Positions 43,376-51,826 of a stretch of DNA of 64,000 bases are shown here, one piece after another. Source of the stretch: Bradyrhizobium australiense (GTDB lineage: Bacteria; Pseudomonadota; Alphaproteobacteria; Rhizobiales; Xanthobacteraceae); contig NZ_JAAVLX010000002.1 of NCBI RefSeq assembly GCF_013114825.1, forward strand, positions 124,001-188,000, given 5' to 3'. A program made the position numbers and the translations under genes. Below the pieces are notes generated by a model, which was not told the origin of the DNA, did no database searches, and saw only the letters and a program-made list of their open reading frames with translations. Position 1 is the first letter of the stretch. Each line of letters opens with the position of its first letter.

Positions 43376-44008
43376 GCCGGCGATTTCGTCCCTGGTGCCG
43401 ACAGCGATCAGGACGGGCACGCCGATCCCGGCGGCTTCCTCCGATGTCATCAGCCGCCGCGAGCCGCGCAGGCAGGCGGCAAGCGCGCGGCGGTCGGATC
43501 GGGTCTGATCGGCGAAGGCGCGAAACGTGCGGCCGACCGGATCGGTGATGTCCTCCAGCGACGGCGCTTCCAGCGCAATGGCCACGTTCTCGCCGGGGCC
43601 ACCGCCCTCGATCAGTCCGATCCCGATGCCACCGATGATCGCCGAGCGCAGCCGCTGCGGCTGCTCGCGCGCCAGGATCGCCGTCATGCGCGATCCCAGC
43701 GAATAGCCCATGATGTCGGCGCGCTCGATTCCCAGATGATCCAGCAGCGCGATGACGTCGCTTGCCATGATCGCGATTTCGTAAGCAGCGGAATCGTAGA
43801 GCTTTTCGGAATCGCCGTGGCCGCGATTGTCGAGCGCGATCACGCGGCGGCCGTCCTTCCTCAGATCGGAAACCCAGGTCGGATAGACCCAGTTCACGTT
43901 CTTGCTGGAGGCAAAGCCGTGCACGAGGACGATCGGATCGCCCTCGCCTTCGTCGAGATAAGCAATTTCGACAGCGCCGTTGCGAAAACTCGGCATCATC
44001 AGTTCCAT
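43244..44008 (-). CDS. alpha/beta hydrolase
   Basis: A 254-residue hydrolase with IVLVHGFASSKNVNW (oxyanion region), the nucleophile Ser in MGYSLGSRMT, and the C-terminal His in NRDHMRAVG; the acid is in VGTRDEIAG. The shape resembles enol-lactonase or esterase members. It has no signal peptide. Starts at 44029, 44008 and 43999 are possible; I use 44008. The 3' end overlaps the convergent membrane protein gene by 132 bases. Confidence 0.88.
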   Translation of the reverse strand: MELMMPSFRNGAVEIAYLDEGEGDPIVLVHGFASSKNVNWVYPTWVSDLRKDGRRVIALDNRGHGDSEKLYDSAAYEIAIMASDVIALLDHLGIERADIMGYSLGSRMTAILAREQPQRLRSAIIGGIGIGLIEGGGPGENVAIALEAPSLEDITDPVGRTFRAFADQTRSDRRALAACLRGSRRLMTSEEAAGIGVPVLIAVGTRDEIAGSAAALGKIIPGAEVLDIPNRDHMRAVGDKIYKVGVIDFLSRRQ

Positions 44009-44050
44009 TTTTGGGGATCGGAAATGCACGGCCTTGCAATAACCGCAAGT

Positions 44051-45211
44051 CTAGCCGTGTACGACAGCGCTCACCAGACTGGGAGCGGACGGCAAGCATG
44101 CTGCCGCCGCCTGCTTTCTCAACCGCCGCGCTTTCTTGCGACGCAGCCACGCTTCGGTCGCCCGCTCGGTCGTCGCCTTGATCGACGACAGGAAACCAAA
44201 CAGCGCCAACAGCGCGCCGAATACCCACATCGTCAGACTAAAAGCGCCGCTCGCCAGCAGTAGCGCGCCGCGGCCGAGCACCTTCAAAATCGCACGGGTC
44301 TGGCCGCCCTTGGATTCGGCAAGCCGTGCGGCGCGGGCGACGTCCTTCGGCCCTTGCGCGATACGCAGCGTGTCGAGCGCGCCGCGTGTGCCGGCCTTTT
44401 CGCCGACGCGTCCGACATCTTTCGCCAGCCGTACCAGCGCACCGGCCTTCTCGGCGCGGAACGCCGCCTTGATCGCGTTGATGGTTTCACCGGGCCGCAG
44501 CACGGAGCCCTTCGCGACCGCCTGCTGCAGCACCGGCGTATCGACGACCTCGCGCGCTGAACGGCCGGCCCATTGCGTCAGCCCCTCGCCGAGACGTCCG
44601 ACCTTTCGGGCATCTTTGACCATGGAAAGACCGGCGCGCAGCGGACCGACACCGCCGATGGAGACGTAGGTCGCGGCGGTCACTGCGAGGCCCACCGTCG
44701 CCAGGCCCAGCACCAACCGGTCCACCTCCTCGCCAACAGCGAGATGCTTGCCCTCGCGCACGACGTCCCTGATGTCGCCGAACACGAAGAGGTCGCCGGC
44801 GACTGTGCCCGACAGGCTCGCCACGTCGTCGGCATTGCCGGTCACCAGGCCCGTGGCAAAGCGCTTGGCAAAATGCGAGGCCGAACCTGCGTCAGAAACG
44901 GCATCGCTGACGCGCTTCGACAATTCATCGCTGATGGGAATGCCTTTGTCGCGGGCGAGTTCGACGAAGCTGTTGGCGAGATCGGAATCGCCCTCCGCGA
45001 GCGCTGCCTCGATATGGCTGGCGACCAGCGCCTGGTTGGCCCGCAACGCGGAGTTGATGTGGATGTCGGACAGTGTCGCGGGATCGTCCTGGGCCGCCAG
45101 AATGGCGCCGGCCTCGCGGGCGTGCGGCCACAGCGCCGCGCACACCGCCGCGCTAAGCGCCAAGCATCCTAGCGCCCCTGCCAGAGCCGAACTGAACCGC
45201 AACCGCCTCAT
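44051..45211 (-). CDS. large membrane-anchored protein of unknown function
   Basis: A 386-residue protein with an N-terminal hydrophobic segment (SSALAGALGCLALSAAVCAAL), a second hydrophobic region near 170-195 (VLGLATVGLAVTAATYVSIGG) and a C-terminal pair of helices (LLLASGAFSLTMWVFGALLALFGFL) followed by a basic tail. In between are charged helices with repeated AxxGxxVRLAKDVGRV-type sequence. No family is recognised. The start at 45211 is preferred; the frame is open to 45331. Confidence 0.7.
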   Translation of the reverse strand: MRRLRFSSALAGALGCLALSAAVCAALWPHAREAGAILAAQDDPATLSDIHINSALRANQALVASHIEAALAEGDSDLANSFVELARDKGIPISDELSKRVSDAVSDAGSASHFAKRFATGLVTGNADDVASLSGTVAGDLFVFGDIRDVVREGKHLAVGEEVDRLVLGLATVGLAVTAATYVSIGGVGPLRAGLSMVKDARKVGRLGEGLTQWAGRSAREVVDTPVLQQAVAKGSVLRPGETINAIKAAFRAEKAGALVRLAKDVGRVGEKAGTRGALDTLRIAQGPKDVARAARLAESKGGQTRAILKVLGRGALLLASGAFSLTMWVFGALLALFGFLSSIKATTERATEAWLRRKKARRLRKQAAAACLPSAPSLVSAVVHG

Positions 45212-45460
45212 CCAAAAAAGTCCAATATTTTCGTCCTTCTCAAGATGGTATGCCGCTTTTAAGACACAACTGCCCCGACGAAAGAAGGGCTTTTCTCCGA
45301 CGACAAGATTGTGTCGAATTTGCATGAGCAAATGTGCGGCGGGGACATCCCGAATCGGCTCTAGGAATCATCGGCACCCCCCACTATGGTGCGCGGCATT
45401 TCGAAGCTGCCGCGTCGCGTTGGTTGCGTGCGCTCATCGTTGAAATCCAAGGTGAAACTG

Positions 45461-45706
45461 ATGTCCGACCATGTCGTCCCGCATTTCCATAACGACGCCG
45501 GGGTCTCAGTAATCGAGATCGGCTCGCAGGAATTCATGTGCGTGGGCGCCAATCCGCCGTTCGACCATCCGCACGTGTTTCTCGACCTCGGCAACGACAA
45601 CGAGATCATCTGCCCCTATTGTTCCACGTTGTACCGCTTTGCCGCCGACCTGGCCGCAGGCGAGGCCCGCCCGCCCGAATGCGTCCTGAGAGACAAAGTC
45701 GCCTGA
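45461..45706 (+). CDS. small zinc-finger protein (NDUFS6-like C-terminal type)
   Basis: An 81-residue protein with HFHNDAGVSVIEIGSQEFMC, then NEIICPYCSTLYRF. The CPYC pair with an upstream Cys and His forms the zinc site of the NDUFS6-like family. In alphaproteobacteria these are small separate proteins, and a link to respiratory complex I is suggested by the mitochondrial relative only. AAGGTGAAACTG precedes the ATG. The monooxygenase gene follows after seven bases. Confidence 0.87.
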   Translation: MSDHVVPHFHNDAGVSVIEIGSQEFMCVGANPPFDHPHVFLDLGNDNEIICPYCSTLYRFAADLAAGEARPPECVLRDKVA

Positions 45707-45713
45707 CCTTTCG

Positions 45714-46916
45714 GTGGCCGCCGCGCGCACCATCATCGTTGCTGGTGCCGGGATCGGGGGACTGACGGCGGCGCTTTCGCTCGCCGCGAAAGGCTTTCGT
45801 GTCATCGTTCTGGAGAAGGCCGAACGGCTGGAGGAAGCCGGCGCCGGCCTGCAGCTTTCGCCCAACGCCAGCCGGATCCTGGTCGACCTTGGCCTGCGCT
45901 CGCGGCTTGCAGCCCGCGCCGTGACGCCCGAGGCCATCAATATCATGAGCGCGCGGGCGGGCGGCGAGATCGCGCGCCTGCCGCTCGGCGAGGCGGCCAG
46001 CCTTCGCGCCGGCGCACCCTATTGGGTGATGCACCGCGCCGATCTGCAAGGCGCCCTGCAGGCAGCGGTCAACGACCATCCGGATATCGACCTCAGGCTC
46101 GGCTGCCAGTTCGAGGACGTGACCTCGCACGCCAAGGGGCTGACAGTGGTCCAGCGCCGCGGCAACGCGAGGCAACAGGAGCTGGCGGTGGCGCTGGTCG
46201 GCGCCGACGGCATCTGGTCCGCGGTGCGGAACCACTTGTTCCCGGAGGTGCAACCGCGGTTTTCCGGCCTGATCGCCTGGCGCGGAACCCTCGATGCGAC
46301 GATGCTGCCGCGCGAATATACCGCTGCCCGCGTGCAGCTCTGGATGGGACCGGACGCGCATCTGGTCGCCTACCCGATCTCGGCCGCGCGGCAGATCAAC
46401 GTGGTCGCCATCGTGCCGGGAACCTGGAACAGACCGGGCTGGAGCGCACCCGGCGATGCCAACGAACTGAAGAACACGTTCGCCTCGCAACGCTGGCCCG
46501 CGACTGCACGGATGCTGATCGGGGCCGTCGACGAGTGGCGGCGCTGGGCGCTGTTCACCCTGCCCGATATCGCCGAATGGACCGACGGCGCGATCGCGCT
46601 GCTCGGCGACGCCGCGCATGCGATGCTGCCGTTTGCCGCGCAAGGCGCGGGAATGGCGATCGAGGACGCCGCCGTGCTCGCCAAATGCATGAGCGAAAGC
46701 CCGGGCGATCCAATAGCAGGCACCCCTGCGGCGCTGAGGCGCTATGGCCGGCAGCGGCGCGGCCGCGTGCTGCGGGTGCAGCGCGCCGCGCGCCAACAGG
46801 GGCGCATCTATCATCTCACCGGCCCGCTGGCGCTGGCGCGCGACCTCGCCATCAAGGCGATGGGCCCTGAGCGCATGCTGGCGCGGCAGGACTGGATTTA
46901 CGACTGGCGGGTGTGA
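45714..46916 (+). CDS. FAD-dependent monooxygenase (salicylate-hydroxylase-like)
   Basis: A 400-residue class A flavoprotein. The dinucleotide-binding GAGIGG is at 11-16, the mid DG motif reads GADGIWSAVR, and GDAAHAMLPFAAQGAGMAIEDA binds the FAD pyrophosphate. Such enzymes hydroxylate aromatic acids using NAD(P)H; the substrate is not known. The start is a GTG at 45714, seven bases after the zinc-finger gene, so the pair may be one transcript although their roles look unrelated. Confidence 0.92.
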   Translation: MAAARTIIVAGAGIGGLTAALSLAAKGFRVIVLEKAERLEEAGAGLQLSPNASRILVDLGLRSRLAARAVTPEAINIMSARAGGEIARLPLGEAASLRAGAPYWVMHRADLQGALQAAVNDHPDIDLRLGCQFEDVTSHAKGLTVVQRRGNARQQELAVALVGADGIWSAVRNHLFPEVQPRFSGLIAWRGTLDATMLPREYTAARVQLWMGPDAHLVAYPISAARQINVVAIVPGTWNRPGWSAPGDANELKNTFASQRWPATARMLIGAVDEWRRWALFTLPDIAEWTDGAIALLGDAAHAMLPFAAQGAGMAIEDAAVLAKCMSESPGDPIAGTPAALRRYGRQRRGRVLRVQRAARQQGRIYHLTGPLALARDLAIKAMGPERMLARQDWIYDWRV

Positions 46917-46947
46917 GCGGAGTTCGGGGGCCGCAACCGACAACGCA

Positions 46948-47388
46948 CTAATTTGCGGCCCGGCTTGCCTTGGCACGGCCCTTGGCAACGGGAGCCGGCG
47001 CGATCGATGGCGGGACCGGCGCCGGCTTGGCTTCCGGTTTCGATTCCTGGCACCTGTTCTTCTGCCAGGCTTCATCGGCCAGCTTCGACTGTCCGCGCAG
47101 CGCGATGTATTCATTGCGGTAGGCGAGCTCCGCCACCACGGGACCGGCGACGCCGGTTTCGGCCTTGGTCATCAGCCCCTGCACCTCCGCGGTACGCCCC
47201 GCGAGGCTCTTGCGCTCCGGCTCGAGCTGCTTGCAATCGTAGAGATCGTATTTCGCGGGATCGGCAAAGGCCGGCGAAATGGTGTCGCTCATCCCGGCGC
47301 AGCCGGACAGGCCGCCCCCGAGCGCAACCAGCGCCAGCGCCGCGAGGCTGCGCGAGAGTAACCGGCGATGGGACAGCGAGCTGGGCAT
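46948..47388 (-). CDS. lipoprotein of unknown function
   Basis: A 146-residue protein with a type II signal peptide: ALALVALGGGLSGC, lipobox LSGC. The mature part has YDLYDCKQLEPERKSLAGRT, then ELAYRNEYIALRGQSKLADEAW, a helical core with two Cys, and ends in a Pro/Ala-rich tail. It resembles small lipoproteins common in Bradyrhizobium with no known role. GAAGG precedes the ATG at 47388. Confidence 0.8.
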   Translation of the reverse strand: MPSSLSHRRLLSRSLAALALVALGGGLSGCAGMSDTISPAFADPAKYDLYDCKQLEPERKSLAGRTAEVQGLMTKAETGVAGPVVAELAYRNEYIALRGQSKLADEAWQKNRCQESKPEAKPAPVPPSIAPAPVAKGRAKASRAAN

Positions 47389-47576
47389 CGGACCTTCGTT
47401 AAGTGGATTATCTTGAGATTGCCTAAAGCTCGCCGCAGGTAAACACCCCAAGTGTCCGCATTGAGGCTTTGCTTCTGCGCCCGCGCTCACTTAAAGGTGG
47501 GGAGCGTTCGGGCCGGAGATTATCCCAATTCCACTTCTCCGGAAAACGCGCTAAGTATCTGATCTACCGAGACTAA

Positions 47577-47663
47577 GCGGACGTGGCGGAACTGGTAGAC
47601 GCAAGGGACTTAAAATCCCTCGATGGCAACGTCGTGTGGGTTCGAGTCCCACCGCCCGCACCA
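47577..47663 (+). tRNA. tRNA-Leu (anticodon TAA), CCA encoded
   Basis: An 87-base tRNA with a long variable arm. The anticodon stem AGGGA/TCCCT holds loop CTTAAAA with TAA at the anticodon positions. The T arm is GTGGG/CCCAC around TTCGAGT, and the encoded CCA is at 47661-47663. The acceptor pairs GCGGACG with CGCCCGC, giving one A-C opposition at the fifth pair, which is unusual. Confidence 0.93.
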
Positions 47664-48000
47664 GCCTTCGCTTGCGAAGCGAGTGAAGGCCGTCGCGCCG
47701 AAGCCGACAGGCGAAGGCCGGCCTTGTGTCCGCGAGCTACGGCTTGGCAAGCCACCCGCCTACATCGCGCGGCAGGTTTCGGTATAAGCAGCCTGCGTTG
47801 AAAGAAACCGCACAACGGCGATTGTAGGTCATCGCGTTCTGCAAATTGACCGATGTCGATGGCGGGTTGCCTTTCTATCCCGGACGCTACCAACCCGTCC
47901 TTGTCGGGCAGTTCCATCCCATCTGACGCGCTTAAAGTCCCGGAAGGGGCAGCACGCACATCGCAGTTGACAAGCCATAAGTTTGTACTAATGATTAGTC
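47664..48000. other. 337-base intergenic stretch with palindromic repeat and ArsR promoter
   Basis: The part next to the tRNA (47664-47720) holds inverted GCCTTCGCTTGCGAAG/GAAGGC units, a repeat type that may end the tRNA transcript. The middle has nothing I recognise. The last 35 bases hold the promoter and operator of the ArsR gene. Confidence 0.5.
47967..47999 (+). promoter_or_regulatory. promoter with overlapping palindromic operator for the ArsR gene
   Basis: TTGACA (47967-47972) stands 16 bases before TAATGA (47989-47994). ACTAATGATTAGT (47987-47999), six inverted bases around G, covers the -10 and touches the ATG at 48001. There is no ribosome site, so the message may be leaderless. 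Autoregulation is inferred. Confidence 0.55.
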
Positions 48001-48315
48001 ATGGCTTATAACAACCAGAGAGGTATCACGGCGCTTGCCGATCCAACACGGCGTCAGATCTTTGAGCTCGTTGCCAAACGCCCGCAGTCCGTTGCCGACC
48101 TGACGAGGGCGCTGCCCGTCAGCCAGTCTGCGGTCTCGCAACATCTCAAGATTCTCAAGTCGGCGAAGTTGGTTCGCGCGGAAGCGGCTGGAGCGCGCAA
48201 CATCTACCGCGTTGATCCGGCAGGGCTGGGCCAAATGCGAGCGTGGCTTGATCGCCAGTGGCGAGATGCACTGGACGCGCTCAAGACCGAAATCGACAAT
48301 AAGGAGCAAAAGTGA
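48001..48315 (+). CDS. ArsR-family transcription regulator
   Basis: A 104-residue winged-helix protein. The helix-turn-helix reads DLTRALPVSQSAVSQHLKILKSAKLV, with LADPTRRQIFELVAKRP before it. No metal-binding CVC motif is present, so it probably senses something other than metals, as is usual when the partner is an SRPBCC protein. The ATG at 48001 directly follows a palindrome. The next gene overlaps its stop. Confidence 0.93.
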   Translation: MAYNNQRGITALADPTRRQIFELVAKRPQSVADLTRALPVSQSAVSQHLKILKSAKLVRAEAAGARNIYRVDPAGLGQMRAWLDRQWRDALDALKTEIDNKEQK

Positions 48316-48791
48316 TGCTGAAGATAAAGCCCGCGCCTATTTGCCGTTCGGTAACCGTCACCGTTCCTCCGCAGCAAGCGTTCAAGGTGTTTACGTCGGA
48401 TATCGGCCTATGGTGGCCAGCGTCGCACAAGATTGGCAAAGCACCCTTTAAATCAGCGGTGATCGAACCAAGAACGGGTGGACGCTGGTACGAGGTGGGA
48501 GACGACGGAAGCGAATGTTCGTGGGGCGATGTGCTGGCTTGGGAGCCGCCCTCGCGGCTTGTGCTGGCGTGGCGCATCGGAGCTGATTGGCAGTTCGATT
48601 CCTCGTTGCTCACCGAGGTGGAGGTGAAGTTCGTGCCAACAGAGAGCGGCGGCACGAGGATAGAGCTGGAACATAGACTGCTAGAGAATATGGGAGAGGG
48701 AGCAGAAGGCGTTCGCGATCAGTTTGAATCGGAGCACGGCTGGGCTGGCGTTCTTAATCGCTATGCAGCCGCCACCAAATCGGATCATTGA
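48312..48791 (+). CDS. SRPBCC (AHSA1-like) domain protein
   Basis: A 159-residue START-like protein. ICRSVTVTVPPQQAFKVFTSDIGLWWP begins the fold and IEPRTGGRWYEVGDDGSECSWGDVLAWEPPSRL is the family core. These proteins enclose hydrophobic ligands. The gene overlaps the ArsR stop by four bases (GTG 48312; ATG 48315 is also possible), a common pairing in which ArsR controls the SRPBCC gene. The ligand is unknown. Confidence 0.92.
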   Translation: MMLKIKPAPICRSVTVTVPPQQAFKVFTSDIGLWWPASHKIGKAPFKSAVIEPRTGGRWYEVGDDGSECSWGDVLAWEPPSRLVLAWRIGADWQFDSSLLTEVEVKFVPTESGGTRIELEHRLLENMGEGAEGVRDQFESEHGWAGVLNRYAAATKSDH

Positions 48792-48807
48792 GAATGTGGG
48801 GCCCCAA

Positions 48808-49206
48808 ATGCAGTCCTATTTCTATGTCGCGATCGTCACATTGATGACAGCGCTGCTTTGCTTCGCAATGGCGGCACAAGTCGCCCGCACACGGAACAAG
48901 GTTGGCATATTCGCGCCAACCCTGACCGGCGACCCACTGCTCGAGCGCACCATTCGCGCGCACCTCAACACGCTTGAATGGATGCCGATATTCCTTCCGT
49001 CCTTGTGGCTGTTCGCGCTGTACTGGAGCCCTGTGGGAGCTACGGTTCTGGGATCGATCTGGATCGTGGGCCGGATCGTGTATTTCCTTGGCTATCGAAG
49101 TGCCGCAAAGAACCGTTCTCCGGGATTCTTCATCCAGGCCCTTGCTGTATTTGCGCTGCTGCTTGGCGCATTGGGCCGTATTGCCTACCTCGCAGTGACG
49201 GCCTAG
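48808..49206 (+). CDS. MAPEG-family membrane protein
   Basis: A 132-residue protein with four membrane helices. RTIRAHLNTLEWMPIFLPSLWLFALYW is the MAPEG signature (RAHxNxxE) and GRIVYFLGYRSAAKNRSPGF matches the second conserved loop. The family includes glutathione-linked enzymes. The ATG at 48808 is favoured over in-frame starts within the SRPBCC gene. It lies 16 bases after that gene and is probably in the same transcript. Confidence 0.88.
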   Translation: MQSYFYVAIVTLMTALLCFAMAAQVARTRNKVGIFAPTLTGDPLLERTIRAHLNTLEWMPIFLPSLWLFALYWSPVGATVLGSIWIVGRIVYFLGYRSAAKNRSPGFFIQALAVFALLLGALGRIAYLAVTA

Positions 49207-49273
49207 ATGAACGCCATAATGACTATGATCGAACGTTATCAGGGTCGCTGAACCGTCAGTACTCGGGGGGCAT

Positions 49274-49855
49274 TTGCCGCAAGTCCATCTGTTCGAAATG
49301 CGCCGGCTGGAGATGCTGAGCAACACCATTTTCGGCGTTGCCATGACCCTGCTCGCCTATGATTTGCCGAAAGCCAGCAGCTTTGCCAATGCGCCTGATT
49401 GGACCGAGGTGGTTCGGGTCTATGCGCAGCCGGTGATCGCGCTGACGATCAGCTTCGTGGTCGCCGGGCTGTTCTGGTTCAGCCATCACCGGCGGTTGGC
49501 GGTGGCGCCGGAAGCTGGACGCGGCGTGGTGTTTCTCAACCTGTTTTTTCTGCTCTCGATCATCATCCTGCCGGTGACCAATGGTCTCTACGGCGTTTAC
49601 CGGCTGGATGGTGTGGTCGCGGTGATCTACGGTTTTCACCTGCTGGTGATCGCGACGCTGAACGCGGTGCTGTGGATTCTGGCGCTGCGCGGCCGCCGCG
49701 ATCCGCAATTGCTGGCGACGGCGCTGTTTCCAGTTTTCGTGTTCGCGCTTGGTATCGTTGCGGCATTCGCCGCGCCGCGAGTTGCGCAGTTTGTCTGGTG
49801 CCTGGCGTTTCTGGCGCCCTTTGCTGGCTGGCTCGCTGCACGTCGCGCAGGCTAG
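49274..49855 (+). CDS. TMEM175/DUF1211-like membrane protein
   Basis: A 193-residue protein with six predicted helices. RLEMLSNTIFGVAMTLLAYDL aligns with the TMEM175 selectivity helix, where most members have RLEAFSDxxFAIxxTLLxL; here the FSD motif is LSN. TMEM175 proteins form potassium channels, so channel function is uncertain given the change. The start is a TTG at 49274 after GGGGGG. It overlaps the convergent acyltransferase by four bases. Confidence 0.83.
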   Translation: MPQVHLFEMRRLEMLSNTIFGVAMTLLAYDLPKASSFANAPDWTEVVRVYAQPVIALTISFVVAGLFWFSHHRRLAVAPEAGRGVVFLNLFFLLSIIILPVTNGLYGVYRLDGVVAVIYGFHLLVIATLNAVLWILALRGRRDPQLLATALFPVFVFALGIVAAFAAPRVAQFVWCLAFLAPFAGWLAARRAG

Positions 49856-50589
49856 CGCGAAACCTTCGCCTCGCTCAGCGTGAGCAGCCGGCTCGCCTCC
49901 TCCGCAATCATCCGTTCCATCTTTTCCTGAAACTCCTTGCGCGGCAGGCCCGGGGCGATCGGTGGCAGGAAGGACAGCGTGATAGTGCCCGAATGCGTGA
50001 TGAGAGTTTTCTTGCCCCAGAACAGGCCGGAATTGCATGCCGCGGGAACGACTGACACTTCGAGGTTGGTATAAAGCGCCGAGATGCCGGCCGACTGGAA
50101 TATCACGGGCTCGCCGATCGCCTGGCGCGTGCCTTGCGGAAACAACAGCACCTTGCGTCCTTCGCTGGCCGCGCGCCTTGCTTCATCGACCATCTGCCGC
50201 AGCGCCTGGCGGCCCGCCGAGCGGTCGACCAGGATCATTGGATATCGGTCGAGAAACCAGCCGACGATCGGCAGCTTTCGGAGCTCCTTCTTGGCGACGA
50301 TGCTGGCATCCGGGAAGATCGCGCACAGCGCCGCGGTCTCCCACAGCGACTGGTGATTGCAGGCGATGATGCAGGGACCGTCAGGCACGTTCTCGCGTCC
50401 CTGCACCGTGTAATCGAGGCCTACGACATACTTCATCAGGAACATGATGCCGTTGGCCCAGACCTGCGACACCGCGCGCACAGTCCGGCTGCTGGCATTG
50501 AACAGCCACATCACCGGCACCGTCAGCGACACGACGAGCGTCAGGATCACCACGGCCGCATCGAATAAAACCGACCTCAGATAATGCAA
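49852..50589 (-). CDS. 1-acyl-sn-glycerol-3-phosphate acyltransferase-like protein
   Basis: About 245 residues of the PlsC type, acylating lysophosphatidic acid at the inner membrane. Motif I is NHQSLWE, with Glu where NHxSxxD has Asp. Motif III is LFPQGTR, and the EGRKVLLFPQGTR block is intact. Two N-terminal helices (VVILTLVVSLTVPVMWLF) anchor it. I prefer the TTG at 50589; the frame is open to an ATG at 50661. The gene is divergent from the hydrolase at 50696. Confidence 0.88.
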   Translation of the reverse strand: MHYLRSVLFDAAVVILTLVVSLTVPVMWLFNASSRTVRAVSQVWANGIMFLMKYVVGLDYTVQGRENVPDGPCIIACNHQSLWETAALCAIFPDASIVAKKELRKLPIVGWFLDRYPMILVDRSAGRQALRQMVDEARRAASEGRKVLLFPQGTRQAIGEPVIFQSAGISALYTNLEVSVVPAACNSGLFWGKKTLITHSGTITLSFLPPIAPGLPRKEFQEKMERMIAEEASRLLTLSEAKVSR

Positions 50590-50695
50590 CGAAATGTCCC
50601 CTTGGGCGCCTTGATCGGGCTTCCAATACAGCACTTTTCCGCTATTGCACAATTCCGTCATCGACCGGCCGGATTTGCCTCTCTAGGATCGCCGC

Positions 50696-51553
50696 ATGCT
50701 GGCGTCCGAACAAATCACCATCGCCCCGCATCTTGTCTTCGGCGCCATCAGCGCCGGCACACCGGGCACGCCGCTGGTGTTGCTGCTGCACGGCTTTGCG
50801 GAATCGATGCATTGCTGGCGCGCGCAGGTGACGGCGCTCGGCGACATGGGATATCGCGCCGTTGCGCCGAGCCAGCGCGGCTACTCGCCGGGCGCCCGGC
50901 CCGATCCGCGCGAATTTTCGCACTACCTGATCGATCGCCTGATGGAGGATGCCATGGCGATCGTGGCGGCTGCCGGCTACGGCGAAGCGCGGTTTCACCT
51001 GGTCGGTCACGACTGGGGCGGCAGCATCGCCTGGGGCATCGCCGACCGCCATCACGAGCGGCTGGCCTCGCTCACCATTCTCTCGCGGCCGCACCCGAAC
51101 GCGTTCAACCGTGCGCTGGCAAACGACAGCGAGCAGACGCAGCGCTCAAAGCATCACAAGGCGTTTCTCGAACCGGATGCCGCCGACATCGTGCTTGCGA
51201 ACGACGCCAAATGGCTGCGCGAGCGTCTGTCGGCCAATGGCGTTCCCTCTGACGCGATCGCGATGCATCTCGCCGTGCTCGGCAACAAGGACGCAATGGA
51301 GGCGGCATTGGCCTGGTATCGCGCGCGCGGCGCGATCCGCGGGCCGCTCGGTCCGATCCGGGTGCCGACGCTTTATATCTGGGGCGACGCCGACGACACC
51401 GTCGGCCGCGCTGCCGCCGAAGGCACGGTTGATTTCATCGCCGCGCCCTATCGTTTCGAAGTGCTGCCCGGCGTCGGGCATTTCGCTGCGGATCAGGCCC
51501 CGGAGCAGGTTTGCGAATTGCTGCTGGAACATCTGGCCGCGCATCCGGTATGA
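50696..51553 (+). CDS. alpha/beta hydrolase of epoxide hydrolase/dehalogenase type
   Basis: A 285-residue protein with LLLHGFAESMHCW (oxyanion) and GHDWGGSIAW, where D106 is the nucleophile, as in epoxide hydrolases and haloalkane dehalogenases rather than Ser esterases. The acid is in WGDADDT and the His in GVGHFAADQ. The substrate is unknown. The ATG at 50696 is close to the divergent acyltransferase gene, so the promoters may overlap. Confidence 0.9.
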   Translation: MLASEQITIAPHLVFGAISAGTPGTPLVLLLHGFAESMHCWRAQVTALGDMGYRAVAPSQRGYSPGARPDPREFSHYLIDRLMEDAMAIVAAAGYGEARFHLVGHDWGGSIAWGIADRHHERLASLTILSRPHPNAFNRALANDSEQTQRSKHHKAFLEPDAADIVLANDAKWLRERLSANGVPSDAIAMHLAVLGNKDAMEAALAWYRARGAIRGPLGPIRVPTLYIWGDADDTVGRAAAEGTVDFIAAPYRFEVLPGVGHFAADQAPEQVCELLLEHLAAHPV

Positions 51554-51605
51554 GGAACGCAACGCCCACCAGAATGTTGTCGTGCACAAAACGGAGTATG
51601 ACAAT

Positions 51606-51752
51606 ATGACCAGTGAACAAGATCGGGAAAATGCTGCCGCAACCGGGCGCGAGCCTGCGCGGGATCAGCGCTCTCCATCTCCGCCACCGCCGCAGGTCTC
51701 TCCGCCGCTTGGGAATGACGGCCCCGAACTGCCGCACGATAGCCACTGCTGA
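51606..51752 (+). CDS. small Pro-rich protein, 48 residues, tentative
   Basis: The frame begins MTSEQDRENAAATGREPARD and ends with a Pro/Ser stretch and LPHDSHC. CGGAG lies ten bases before the ATG, and a strong terminator follows 15 bases after the stop. It has no fold or family that I can see. It may be a real small protein, or only the 3' part of the hydrolase transcript. Confidence 0.4.
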   Translation: MTSEQDRENAAATGREPARDQRSPSPPPPQVSPPLGNDGPELPHDSHC

Positions 51753-51767
51753 AGATGGAAACAGAAA

Positions 51768-51801
51768 CGCGACGGAGGAACGGTCCTCCGTCGCGATTTT
51801 T
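51768..51801. terminator. strong bidirectional terminator
   Basis: CGCGACGGAGGA (51768-51779) pairs with TCCTCCGTCGCG (51784-51795) across four bases, followed by ATTTTT on the plus strand. The minus strand reads TTTCTGTTT after the stem, so it also serves the binding-protein gene ending at 51827. Confidence 0.88.
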
Positions 51802-51826
51802 GACGTTCGAATTGAAGCGAACCGCC

